From Folioceros fuciformis (lineage: Eukaryota > Anthocerotophyta > Anthocerotopsida > Anthocerotales): 31,894 nucleotides of DNA. Shown piece after piece: positions 10,303-20,031 of the stretch. The stretch is from positions 213,786-245,679 of the forward strand of contig JBNGIO010006380.1 in the NCBI GenBank assembly GCA_049999805.1. Direction: 5' to 3'. The position numbers and the translations under genes were made by a program. How positions within the stretch are numbered: the stretch's first letter is position 1; the number at the start of each line of letters is the position of its first letter. The notes beneath the pieces were generated by a model. The model searched no databases and was not told the DNA's origin. It worked only from the letters and a program-made list of their open reading frames with translations.

Positions 10303-11456
10303 CCCTCTGCAGGCCAGGCCAGGCCCGGCCTGGCCTTGGATTTGAATTGCCCACCAGCAGGAGCACCCGGCAAAGGCAGAGGCTCTCAGGCAGGCTTGTT
10401 TCGAACAAGCCCAAAATCGCCTCCTCCTCCCGCTTGGGCTTGGGCTTGGGCTTCCGCTGCCGCTGCCGCGCGGTGCGCAGCCCAATTGAAGGAGGTGGCC
10501 ATGAGCTGCATTCGCTCAAGCAGCAGCCGCCAGCCAGCCTCCTCAGGAGCTCAGGGTCCTGGGAGCCTCCTCATCAGAAGCCGGCCTGGACCTCGACGGA
10601 AGGGATGGATGGAGGGAGGGAGGAAAGCGCGACTGGAGAAAGCCACATTCGCATTCCGGTTACGGCGCGCTGCTCACCAGCCTGCATGCGTCTACTGCCC
10701 GAAACCAAAACTGGAACAAAAACCGAAACCGCGAAACGGGGTGTTCCGCCCTTGGCCTCCTCCTCGTCCTTTTGCCACTTTCTTTCCCTCCACCTCACAG
10801 CCAAAATAAAGAAGGAGAGCATAACCGATACCCCAAACATATCCAGGTTGCGGGCCGGGATCCACGCCGACCGACACACCGGCCTCAGTCAGGCTGCACG
10901 GAACCGGCACGCCTGACGTGCCCATCTCCACTGCCCATCTGCATTCAAAAAGCACCAACCAGTCGTGCGGGTCCTTTCCCGCACGCATAACCCTTTCATG
11001 CATGAAAAGCACAGTAACAACGAGAATTTAAATTAAAAAATAATCCCAAAACTGGGTGGACTCATATTTTCCGACGCCAGCAGGGTCCATATCGGACTAG
11101 GGCTTGAGCCGACGACCAAGCCAGCTTCAATGCCTGCCTTACTTACACTCACTGGGTTATTTAACCCACACATCAGTCAGTTAAGCTTCAAAATGCATAC
11201 ATATCTTCTCAGCTGAGGTCACTTGCGTCTCAGCGGAAGGTGAAGCACTGACAATTATCTATTACCACTACGTAACTGCTACTGCTATGAACTTGATTGA
11301 CAAGCCTGCTGTGAAATGTGCGGCAAACCTACCCTCTCCAGTCATCCATTAGAGCCAGGGAATGCGATTGCCACACCTTCATGATTCTCCCCCCATCATC
11401 GTGCAGACGCCTCCGTAGCCTAGGCGCCTATCATGACACGCCCTCGTCAGTTGCCT
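10303..11456. other. intergenic region: Pol IV gene upstream side and GH9 gene downstream side
   Basis: Both flanking genes run on the minus strand, so this holds the promoter and 5' leader of the Pol IV gene and the 3' flank of the endoglucanase gene. It is GC-rich up to about 10900, with many open but unrecognised frames, and AT-richer beyond 11010. No convincing TATA box was found at a fixed position. A palindromic RY-type motif is listed separately. Confidence 0.5.
10994..11007. promoter_or_regulatory. 14-bp palindrome containing the RY motif CATGCATG
   Basis: TTTCATGCATGAAA is a perfect palindrome containing CATGCATG, the known target of plant B3-domain factors of the ABI3/FUS3/LEC2 type. 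It lies about 690 bp upstream of the Pol IV gene start codon. The match is seen in the sequence; a role is only inference. Confidence 0.3.
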
Positions 11457-14343
11457 TCATGCCACACTGTACTTTCGGACCACGATAACAGGCGGAGGAG
11501 CCGCTTGCACAATGATGAATGAATATGATTCGTCCGGCGACAGCACCTGTCCCCACTTGGGAAGAACCCAGTTCGAGCCCTTCCCGATCTTGGTCAATCC
11601 AAACAGCTCGCCCCGGTAGCCTTTGATTCTCAGAACCAGTTCCTTCACCGTCTTCTTCGACTTGTTGGTCACTGTTGCCACATACTTGTTGTAAACCTTG
11701 CCATCCACATGCCAGGTCGCATCCTTCTTCTGAGAGATGACAATTTTCAAGTTGGCTGACACAACGGTGAGAGAAACCTGTTAGATTTCGCTACCCACTA
11801 CTGCCAATGCCAGAACTGGACCAATAAGGAAGCTGCACTATTCTATACTACCACCGTTCCACCCAACCCATAACGTACCAGGTTTATAGTCATTCAGCGA
11901 TGACTTCTTCGGCTTGGGGGCTGGCTTTTTCTTCGGCATGGGAGCTCGCTTCTCCTTCGGCTNNNNNNNNNNNNNNNNNNNNNNNNNNNNNNNNNNNNNN
12001 NNNNNNNNNNNNNNNNNNNNNNNNNNNNNNNNNNNNNNNNNNNNNNNNNNNNNNNNNNNNNNGGGGGAATTGGTTTCTTCTTATGAGGAGTCGGAACAGG
12101 TGTTCTCTTCGGCTTCCGGGGAATGACTGGAGGCTTCACGTCAGCTGCACATCATCACGGTGCGTTACAATCTGACCACATTTCCTTAATCACATAGCCT
12201 CCATATTCCATAGCAGGAGCGAGTTCTTACCACTAGAACCGTAGGGAAGGCCAGCTAGTTTTGCTAACAACCCGACCAGAGGCCCGTTGTTGTACGTAGC
12301 GGGCTCAGTTTGCTCGTAGTTCGTTCTCTCATCCGCGAAGTTGTCATTCTCGTCAGGACCACCCACCAAGGCCCCAACAAGGGTATTGGGGTTGGGATCC
12401 GACCGGGAGTACCAGTTAGAATATCCATCCTTGCAACCAACTAAGGCCCTGTCTTGCTTGTAAGACACAATGGATGCTCCTCTGTGATGAACGTACTTGG
12501 CGTAGCTGTTCCCGAATCCGACCATATAGCTTGTAGACCTTGGGTTCTGGCCTAGGATGTAATCAGCCTGGAGCAATGCAGGAAAGTAATATACATTTAG
12601 TACACTGTCAAGTCAGGACATTTCCCACAACTTAGTCATCATGCACACCCACCTGAGACTTAGCAAGGCTAAAGAGTTGACCCTTTGAGAAAGACCCAGC
12701 AGGGCAATGAACTTGTCCAGTTGCAGGAAGGTAGTCGGAATAAACAGCCAGGAGAAAGGCTGCTGAAGACACATACTGCATATTGTTCCATTGTCTCACG
12801 TACAGTAGGCCGCCTACACAACATGCCGCGAAGAAACGTGGGTGACCAATTTCTTTTTGCTGCAGTCAGTCATTATAAGTCACTCTACGACACCCTACCA
12901 GGAGTTCGGTCGGTGTTGTCCCCGCCATAGTTGCCTTGAAGCTGAGCACAAATGAAATACTCGGCCTTCTGCTGGTATTCCTTAAAGGTATTCGCATAAT
13001 AACCACCTTTTCCTTCAAGCAAAATCTTCATACAACAAATACGCCTTAGGTCCCCACCCCTTCAATTCACTGCCAATATAGATTGAGAACGAACGATCGA
13101 ACGACTCAGCTCATTCATTGCTACCTTAGATACAAGGACCTGAACACCGGCATACTTCACATCCCAGCTAAACTCTTTCATTGACCAAGATGAGCCTCCA
13201 AGAGAACCGGCGTTGTCGGCCACGTACTTAATGTAAAATTCCTCACCTGTGGCCTTGTGCAACCAAACGGCAGCCCATAAGAGCTCATCCTGTAAAACCC
13301 ACAACGAAGTCAAGAAGAGTTTACGATCTAATTCCAAACGAAAGTAGAAACGCCACAGCTGTGTCAGATCTTACAGAATAGCCACTTCTAGATGCATAGA
13401 AGTTCCGGACAACGTTGATGCTGTAATCGTACTTTCCACGGTACGTGTCGGCGAAGGAAAACAGCTGCACAAATCAGCCACAAATTAGAGCACAAGGAGG
13501 CGAAAGTGAGGAAAAGGAGGAGGCGAAAATGGCAATAAACGTCTTGCTTAGAGGATCTCACCTGCTTTGCATGGGTAAGAAGAACGCGAGAATAGGATGG
13601 GTTAGCACGCCTGAAAACAATGGATGCAGCAGCTAGGGCCGCTGCTGTCTCCCCTGCGAGATCGGAACCGGGATTCTCGCTGTCGATTTTGTATGCGGTA
13701 CGTGGTGTGGTCATGTCCTCAGGTCGCATCCAGCACAAATGATCGCTTTCCCCATCACCCACCTAAAACAGCTCCACGATGAAGAGACCAGCCCAAAACA
13801 ACAGAAACTGACCTCATCACAACAGTGCACAATACCTCGCCATAGAGCACATTAGGCTCGGGATGGGCTTTGAGGAAGTAATCCGTCGCCCACTTAATAG
13901 CCTCCAAGGCATACCGCAGCTCCCCATGAGCTGCTAGCTGTGCTCTGTACTCAATCACACTCCAAGCCAACATGGTGGCTGTAAACGCCATCGGAAGCCC
14001 AAACTTCACATTGTCACCAGCATCGTAATATCCACCAGTGAGGTCAATCTGCAAATAACGTCATAACGATCAACGCACAGACAAAAGATGCGATAAAGTT
14101 GACAAGTACACCTGCTCAACACTGAATCTTGCGACTCACCCCCTGGGCTTTGCCATCCTGAAGTCCGGAATCAGCTCTCCAAGTGACTCGCTGGGCCGGC
14201 AGAGGGCCAGACCGCTGCGCTTCGTAGTAGAGGATGCTCTTGCTCAGCGCATCCTTGTAATCAGTGGCGCGGGCAACCGAACAGAGCGTTGCAACAACAA
14301 CAAGCGCGAGGCCGAGAGAGCAGCAAATCAACTTCCGCCCCAT
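11457..14343 (-). CDS. secreted GH9 endo-beta-1,4-glucanase with C-terminal CBM49 (class C)
   Basis: A glycosyl hydrolase family 9 endoglucanase that acts on cellulose or related glucans in the cell wall. My splice model has ten exons: 14343-14140, 14048-13836, 13762-13562, 13464-13375, 13289-13125, 13025-12899, 12813-12653, 12567-12231, 12144-11879, 11755-11457. All introns are GT-AG and phases agree. The N-terminus [20 protein letters not shown] is a signal peptide, probably cleaved after ARA. Exon 2 has the catalytic-base motif GGYYDAGDN. Exon 8 has the His signature (KYVHHRGAS) and the Asp/Glu signature ([19 protein letters not shown]) with the catalytic Glu. A Lys/Pro-rich linker in exon 9 is cut by the 100-N gap. 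The last exon is a carbohydrate-binding module ([27 protein letters not shown]). This matches plant class C GH9 enzymes. The known sequence is about 654 codons plus the gap. Confidence 0.9.
11963..12062. other. assembly gap of 100 N inside GH9 exon 9
   Basis: Exactly 100 N, a usual placeholder for a gap of unknown length. The sequence on both sides encodes Lys/Pro-rich linker ([18 protein letters not shown] before, [20 protein letters not shown] after). With the splice model given, the true gap must be 2 modulo 3 in length to keep frame, so 100 is not the real size. Confidence 0.9.
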
Positions 14344-16330
14344 TGCTGGCGTGCCTGATTTCCAATGGAACGCCGCCTTGCGAGGAGGAGCTGGATTCCC
14401 TCTCCTACCGAAGCCGCGAACTCAAAACAGCCATGGAGTGGATACAACCACAACAAAGCCTTACTCCCTCAGATCCCTGCACAAGAAAACACAGAAAAAT
14501 AAGCCTCAAGAACCACTCCTCGCCCCACACAAAGCTGCGGGACACCCAGGAGAAGGAAGCACAAAAAAAAAAAATTCAGAGGGGCAGAACGCATGCAGAT
14601 CCACGCACTCTCAGCTCACCACAAAACTCGCACGCTACGCGTGCAGACCAGATAGAGACACCAGAAAGCCAACTGGATATAATTTCCAACACCGCAGCGA
14701 CGAGGCAAACACAAAGAATCCGCCAACAGCAGCGGAAATGTCAGATCTTGAGCCCAAGATCCACCGCCAGAGCAAAGAGAGAAGCAGACACGCGCGAGCA
14801 AAGCAAGCAACCACGGTCCGCCTCCCGAGCTACCATACCTGTAAAACAGAGGCGGGGCAGGGAACGTACCGGTGAGCTGCACAGCACGGCGTGCTGGCAA
14901 TGCTGCCCAAAAAAAAACTGGCTGGCAGCGAGCTGCCGGACGCAGCGGCAGCAATGCTGCACGACAGCGACTGCGCGTAGCAGAGAGAGAGCTGCAAAGC
15001 GAGGGAGCAGCACGGCCAGGAGCTGGGAGCAAGAAGGAGGAGCAGAAGCTGGCACACACGCACAGCGAGGCGAGGCGAGGGGAAGCGGAGTGGAGCTGGG
15101 AGCGCAAAACCCTTCGCCTCTGCACGGCGCAGGCCAGCAGAAGGTGGTGATACAGGGGGAGGAAACGCGCGCAGAGATATATGCCACCCCGAGGCGCGCC
15201 ATGCGACGTCTCGATACGACTCTAGACGAGCTCGCTTGATCGCGGACCACTTTCCCCGCCTCGGCGCGCATGCTGGGGTGGGAGACAGATCCGGAAGGAG
15301 GAAAGGTGTGCGGCCAGGGTATAGTTGCCCACGGTGGGGGTGTGCCGGCACGACCCGAGCCCGCGGGCCTAGCCCGGGCGCCTTCCTATTCCGTCCGGTT
15401 CCAGAATAAATCGAAGCATAATACCCAATTGAGGTTGAACAAAAGGGTGTCAGAGTGGGTCAAGGCGTTGTAGTCGGAACCACCGAGTCCCGTGTTCGAG
15501 GCATGGGACTGGCAGAATGCGCCAATGAGCGCGCGGGAGGGAGTAAACGGCCACGAGACATGTCAGTCACATGCCCGACGTTTCGAAGCGTTTCGAAGGA
15601 CGTAAAGCGCGGTGTGAGCGCGGCAGTTGGAAAGGACAAACGGGAAACGGCTGCGCCCGCCCTCGGTGGGCCCGCCCCTTCTTGAATGCTCCATTTCCTC
15701 GACGTGGGCCCCCTGCAGGGGCCCTATTAACCTGCCTCACTCGTACCCGCCAAATCAGCCGTAGTTGGGGCCTGGGCCTAGGCTGGGACGGGGCTCTGCC
15801 TCGTTTGCGTGCCCCAAGGCGCTCCCCCAAGCAGCTCCCCAAGCGGCAAAGAACGCGGCTCAGACTGACAGTCAGGCTCGCATGCAGCAGCCTGCAGCAG
15901 ACCCGGCCCGTGTAACGTCACTATCGGAAAATAATGCTAACCCCGAGGCGGGAAGGGTTGACATTGGATCTCCCCCCGCCAGGGTTCCACAGTTTCCACA
16001 CCGGACTCCATCATTCCAAGGGGGGGCTTGAGTGGAAGGAAGGAAAGCTATTTCTGGTCCAACCGCCAAAGGGGGACACATTCCAAAAGCCCCATCGTGT
16101 CCATCTCCCATGTTGCACAAGCTCGAGCTTGGCGTGGCACGTTTCCTTCCTTTGTCGACTTGTAGCTCGGCTGCTATGTACATACTAACTACTGTATCCA
16201 CATCCACAAAGGCAGGCCCATCAGCGTACCAAACAAAATAATCTTTATCCGAAGATGCAGACTTTACTGAACAGAGAAGATGATAAACCTATCTCCCCAT
16301 GGAAGGGAAGCAACCCAATCGAGGGCTGCA
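14344..16330. other. upstream region of the GH9 gene, no gene recognised
   Basis: GC-rich between about 14850 and 15950. The plus strand is purine-rich (AGCAGAGAGAGAGCTGC at 14979-14995), meaning C/T-rich on the minus strand, as is common in plant 5' leaders. On the minus strand CATATATCTC (about 15174-15183) could serve as a TATA-like element. Long open frames on both strands here are low-complexity and match nothing, so I treat them as chance frames in GC-rich DNA. Confidence 0.4.
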
Positions 16331-16600
16331 CCTCGAATAATCAACTTCTCCATTCCAATCCTCGAACAATTAACTTCTCCACTCCAATCCCTCAATTAAT
16401 CAAGTTCTTCACTCCACTCCAATCCCTCAATTAATCAAGTGCTTCACTCCACTCCAATCCCTCAATTAATCAAGTCCTTCACTCTAATCGCTCGACTAAT
16501 CAAGTTCTCATCTCTAATCCCTGAATAAACAAGTTCTCCTCTCCAATCCTTGAGTAAACAAGTTATGCACTTCAATCCCTCAACTTCTCTTGCACTCCAA
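16331..16600. repeat. degenerate minisatellite of 29-35 bp units, about eight copies
   Basis: Successive units begin AATCCCTCAATTAATCAAGT, or variants of it, and end in CACTCC or similar. The two best units are 35 bp and nearly identical; later ones are 29-30 bp and diverged. No coding or RNA-gene structure is evident. Confidence 0.8.
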
Positions 16601-16615
16601 TTACAGTCGAGAATT

Positions 16616-16726
16616 AGGCTTTCACCTTTTGTATCAGGGCTGCTAGGCTTCACCTTTTGTATCAGGGNNNNNNNNNNGGGCTGCTAGGCTTCACCTTTTG
16701 TATCAGGGCTGCTAGGCTTCACCTGA
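16616..16726. repeat. 28-bp tandem repeat split by a 10-N gap
   Basis: A unit beginning GCTGCTAGGCTTCACC and ending TTTGTATCAGG is repeated on both sides of ten N at 16668-16677. One diverged partial unit lies at each edge. The gap falls within the repeat, so the copy number shown is probably not the true one. Confidence 0.8.
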
Positions 16727-19059
16727 TACCCCATGTGCATGATGTTTTTTCTTCTCTTGTTAAGAAGAGCCATGGCAGACATTTCGCTTGTACAAGAGTT
16801 GTTTTGCTGGTTGCTTTATTCCATTTTCATTAGATGACTTAAAGAACATTAACAGAGGTACAGGATAATGTGCTAAGTATGCCTGGGCGTAGGTTAAGGA
16901 CTTGGAGCCAAATTCATGAAGACCGAGACGAGGCCTTTACATGCATGAGAAAAGATGGAAAGGTGGCTCCAATAGCCGGGAAGTATAACGGACGCATTTT
17001 TAGCTGAAGTATGATTACCTTCACTAAAAGATACAGAAAGAAAACTTCCACACCAAGCTAGACAGCTTACGAGGTCCTGTGCACGCCCCGCTATGGCTCT
17101 GCCTGCATACAGAGAACTTTTAGGGTCGGAGGCCAAACTGAATGTGAATGGCCCTTCCGACAGGGTGCCCATAAGACAACATCTAAGACACAGCCAAAAA
17201 CTTTAGTGGGTTTCTTGGGCCACTACAACCTCAGATCGAACAATCTCAGTCCTACAACCTGTGAACTACCCTACAAATCGGTCGTATGGCCAAGCGCATC
17301 AGATTGTCAGAGGTAAATGTTTTTTCCACACAGAAATTCAGGGTGTAGAATAAGATTCAAGTCATCATTTGCTGGCCACACTCCCAAGACTAGTCCTACG
17401 AGTAAGGAAGACCATTACCGACCTTTATCCTAATCGTTGACCTTCGGTGTCCTGGCTTAAATCAGGGGCTCGACCGAAGGCACTTCAAATGTGAGGAAGT
17501 CTTTCAGAATCCACGACGTTAGTCGAAGATCAGGAAGAGACACTCAGCATGGGTTGTCAGACCGCCCGTCTCTACAGTCCTCATCATTAAGACAACCACA
17601 ACCATCTGTGGAACTAGACAGAGCACCGACATTAACAAGCAATACATTTGTGCAGGACCATTTGACACCAAGGCAAATGCGACACTTGGGTTGGTAAGAT
17701 CCGCTCCTATGTCCTTCTAGCATCCTTGTTTAACATCAGGACAACCGAGGAAAAACCCTAATGCTGGTAAGAATGCACCCTTACCTTATAGGGAAAGGGA
17801 CAAGGGGATGCCAAACAGAGCCAAGGACGTTTGAGTTTCAATCTAACTGAAGCTGCACAGAGAACTAGCAGCAACAAGGGTCAATCATGTGCGTCGACAA
17901 CACCCAGATGTCAAAACCAGCCACACAAGATTCTAGTTTCGACAGCAGAATGCAATAGCCACGGCTCAGGAAGTAGATTAACTCAGCACAGGAAGAAAAA
18001 TCCTCAGATGTCCAGACATAAAAATTACAATCATCACCACCGTGGCAGCAGTTCTCATACTTGTCGATCATCCACATCAAACAACCATGACAGCCGGGAG
18101 GCATCAAAAGTTTGCAACATGGACGATCATTCACACCGAACAACCATGACAATCGGGTATGGTTCCCGCCAAGAGCCTGTCTCAGAATGCAAAGTCTGGC
18201 CTGCTTCTCACTCCAGCAACACCGCTGCTCGCCCTTCACCACAGCCCTAGAAAGACTGTCACCGAATAGACGCGAGCGGCACACAGCAGCGAATCTGGAG
18301 ACTGTAGACTGCAGACGTAGGAGGCTGCGCTACCTAACCAAACCCTAAATCCTCGACCCTTCACGAGGCGAGCCTACGAACCACGACTTTCGGCGCGAAG
18401 GCACATCTGGATGGCCCTTTCTGCAGCAAACTGTGAGGGGACGTCGCCTTTCTTATAGCTAAAAACTTAGGGCTTTATGACCTTATCAATGAAACCCTAC
18501 CGCTATGTGAGGGAAGGCCAGAGACGAGATGGCGCGGTTTCCGTGTAGAAAGTCTGACACTCCTGCCTGGGTACCGAAGGATGTCCAATGTGTCGCGAAG
18601 TTAGGAGCCATGGCACGCGAGGTCGTTCGAAATTGGCAACGAGGAGAGGAAGCTTGCAGGTGGCGCAAGTCCAGAGGCACATGCCTCTGGTCACAACTTG
18701 CGACCGGAAAAATTAAAAAGCGCCAACAGCGCAAGCACAGTGGGAACATCCCAATCCGCTTGGGAGAGAAGCGTGCTAACAGTACCCATCCACAAGAGCA
18801 TTTGAGTCTGTCTTTCATCCTGCCGACGTCTTTCACGACCGAAGGCATCAGTGCCGTGGGTGGCTGCCTGGCCAGTAAGGCGGGGAAAACAGTTCGTAAC
18901 GAGACCGTCAGGGAGGAACGACTCGTAACCAGACCATCGTGTGGGAATAGCTCAGAACCTGACGAACAGCTCGAAACCAGACAACCATGTGACGAATTCT
19001 GACCATAACCAAAGCATTAGTCGATGATTTCGGGCAGCTTCAATGACGATTGTTGTCGC
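16727..19059. other. intergenic region, no gene recognised
   Basis: Open frames of 60-157 codons occur on both strands but resemble nothing I know. Telo-box-like strings lie at 17753-17761 (AAACCCTAA) and about 18341-18350 (AAACCCTAAA). Such strings often mark plant promoters or 5' leaders, so an unseen transcript start is possible. A 34-bp sequence starting CGATCATCCACATC at 18065 is repeated with changes at 18124. The part nearest 19059 should contain the 3' untranslated region of the RPC8 gene. Confidence 0.45.
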
Positions 19060-19632
19060 CTAAGCTTCGGACCACCAGGAGACCAGCCCAAGACCGTCGG
19101 CGTTGATGTCCCCGGTGATCACCATTGGAGCAAACGGCTTGGCATCCTTGTCCTGCTCAAGAGGAAGAGGAGGATACTTGACTTGAGCAACACGAAACCG
19201 CACCGTCTCTTCAAGGTCCATGAACATCTTGGTATCGGAGTAATTCCAAAACCAAAGCTTTTCAGTTTCATCGTAGGCTGAAGGTTGCTGCAGATAGAAA
19301 TCAGGTACAAACACGTCGCTGAAGAAGTCCAGGGTCAGCTGAAGCCCTGTTTGGTCGCAGCTCTTGAGCTTCGCCGTCAGCACCTCTCCGACGAAAGGTC
19401 GGAACATCACCAACCTGAAGGTGATCGTAAAAGATGGAGCACCTTCAGATGGCAACACATATCCACCGACTATCGACTGCACATCGTAGATGGTCACGCA
19501 GAGCCCTAAATCCTTGACCACCTTGTCAACGTATCGAGCGTGAAGCAAATTCCACACCGCTTCCTCCAAAGGCAAGCTCAGATCCTGTGGAGGCAGATGC
19601 AGGTCTTCCTCCAGCAGAGCCAGCGAGAACAT
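19060..19632 (-). CDS. NRPC8: DNA-directed RNA polymerase III subunit RPC8 (RPC25/POLR3H, Rpb7-like)
   Basis: This is the stalk subunit of RNA polymerase III, the Rpb7 counterpart that pairs with the RPC9-type subunit and helps initiation on tRNA and 5S genes. It is a single exon of 190 aa, close to the family's usual 200. The start MFSLALLEEDLHLPP matches the family N-terminus, although the frame is open for 22 more codons upstream. The Rpb7 N-terminal domain covers about residues 1-80 (LGLCVTIYDVQSI, GAPSFTITFRLVMFRPFVGE). The S1-like RPC25 domain follows (LTAKLKSCDQTGLQLTLDFF, VPDFYL). The conserved tail AKPFAPMVITGDINADGLG-VSWW is present. FRPFVGEV and the APMV-TG motif separate it from the Pol II, IV and V subunit-7 proteins. 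It is divergent from POLD1 and shares a short promoter region with it. Confidence 0.92.
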   Translation of the reverse strand: MFSLALLEEDLHLPPQDLSLPLEEAVWNLLHARYVDKVVKDLGLCVTIYDVQSIVGGYVLPSEGAPSFTITFRLVMFRPFVGEVLTAKLKSCDQTGLQLTLDFFSDVFVPDFYLQQPSAYDETEKLWFWNYSDTKMFMDLEETVRFRVAQVKYPPLPLEQDKDAKPFAPMVITGDINADGLGLVSWWSEA

Positions 19633-20031
19633 CTTAAATTCAGTCTCCCGATTCCCCAGTGCATCCAGTCTCACTGTCTGATGACTCCACACATACATGT
19701 ACAGATGTATACAGAACGTGGAAAGGCCGTTCTGTAATACTGTATTTCAATTTGACGGAACGGGAAATAAATACCGTTTCAACGTTTCCCGCCAGTTTTT
19801 TTGTCAGCAACAAGCTACAACTCTCGTTCATGGAGGCGGGCATGACGGATTCTTGAGCTCAAGCTTGACAAATGATTCGGGCAAAGTGAGCTTGCTGATT
19901 GCGGGTCAAAAAATTTGCGGAAGTCCGGAAATTGGGAAGATCACGGTTTGTCTGTTGCTACCACGTGAGCACCAGTTCGGTGGGGAATGGAGGCGTGACA
20001 GAGATACATTGACAATTTGACTAGTCGCGAG
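19633..20031. promoter_or_regulatory. bidirectional promoter region between RPC8 and POLD1
   Basis: The start codons of the two divergent genes are 399 bp apart, so both promoters and leaders must fit here. The region contains two E2F-like sites (listed separately) and no obvious TATA box for either direction. Confidence 0.7.
19759..19793. promoter_or_regulatory. paired, inverted E2F-like sites
   Basis: TTTCCCGCC at 19785-19793 fits the E2F consensus TTTSSCGC. AACGGGAAAT at about 19759-19768 is the same core on the other strand (TTTCCCGTT). E2F-DP factors are known to drive S-phase genes, including replicative DNA polymerases, in plants. The position 240-270 bp before the POLD1 start codon fits that role. 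Confidence 0.6.

Noticed and set aside
4693-10485. RNA polymerase I largest subunit as first impression of the long minus-strand frame
   Set aside because: The C-terminal DCL/DUF3223 domain and the altered bridge-helix and trigger-loop regions are Pol IV/V traits and are not found in Pol I.
9620-10519. 299-codon minus-strand frame overlapping the start of the Pol IV gene
   Set aside because: It is an alternative frame of GC-rich coding DNA, low-complexity, while the overlapping frame holds conserved zinc motifs.
14289-15239. 316-codon plus-strand frame upstream of the GH9 gene
   Set aside because: It overlaps GH9 exon 1 in antisense, is rich in Arg, Gln, Ser and Thr with no domain, and is explained by purine-rich DNA.
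17831-18250. 139-codon frames on both strands
   Set aside because: They are Ser/His/Asn-rich on plus and Cys-rich on minus, without recognisable motifs. A local 34-bp repeat accounts for part of the apparent pattern.
18529-19002. 157-codon plus-strand frame downstream of RPC8
   Set aside because: No family resemblance, and it lies in the expected RPC8 3' flank. A minus-strand frame of similar length exists over the same DNA.
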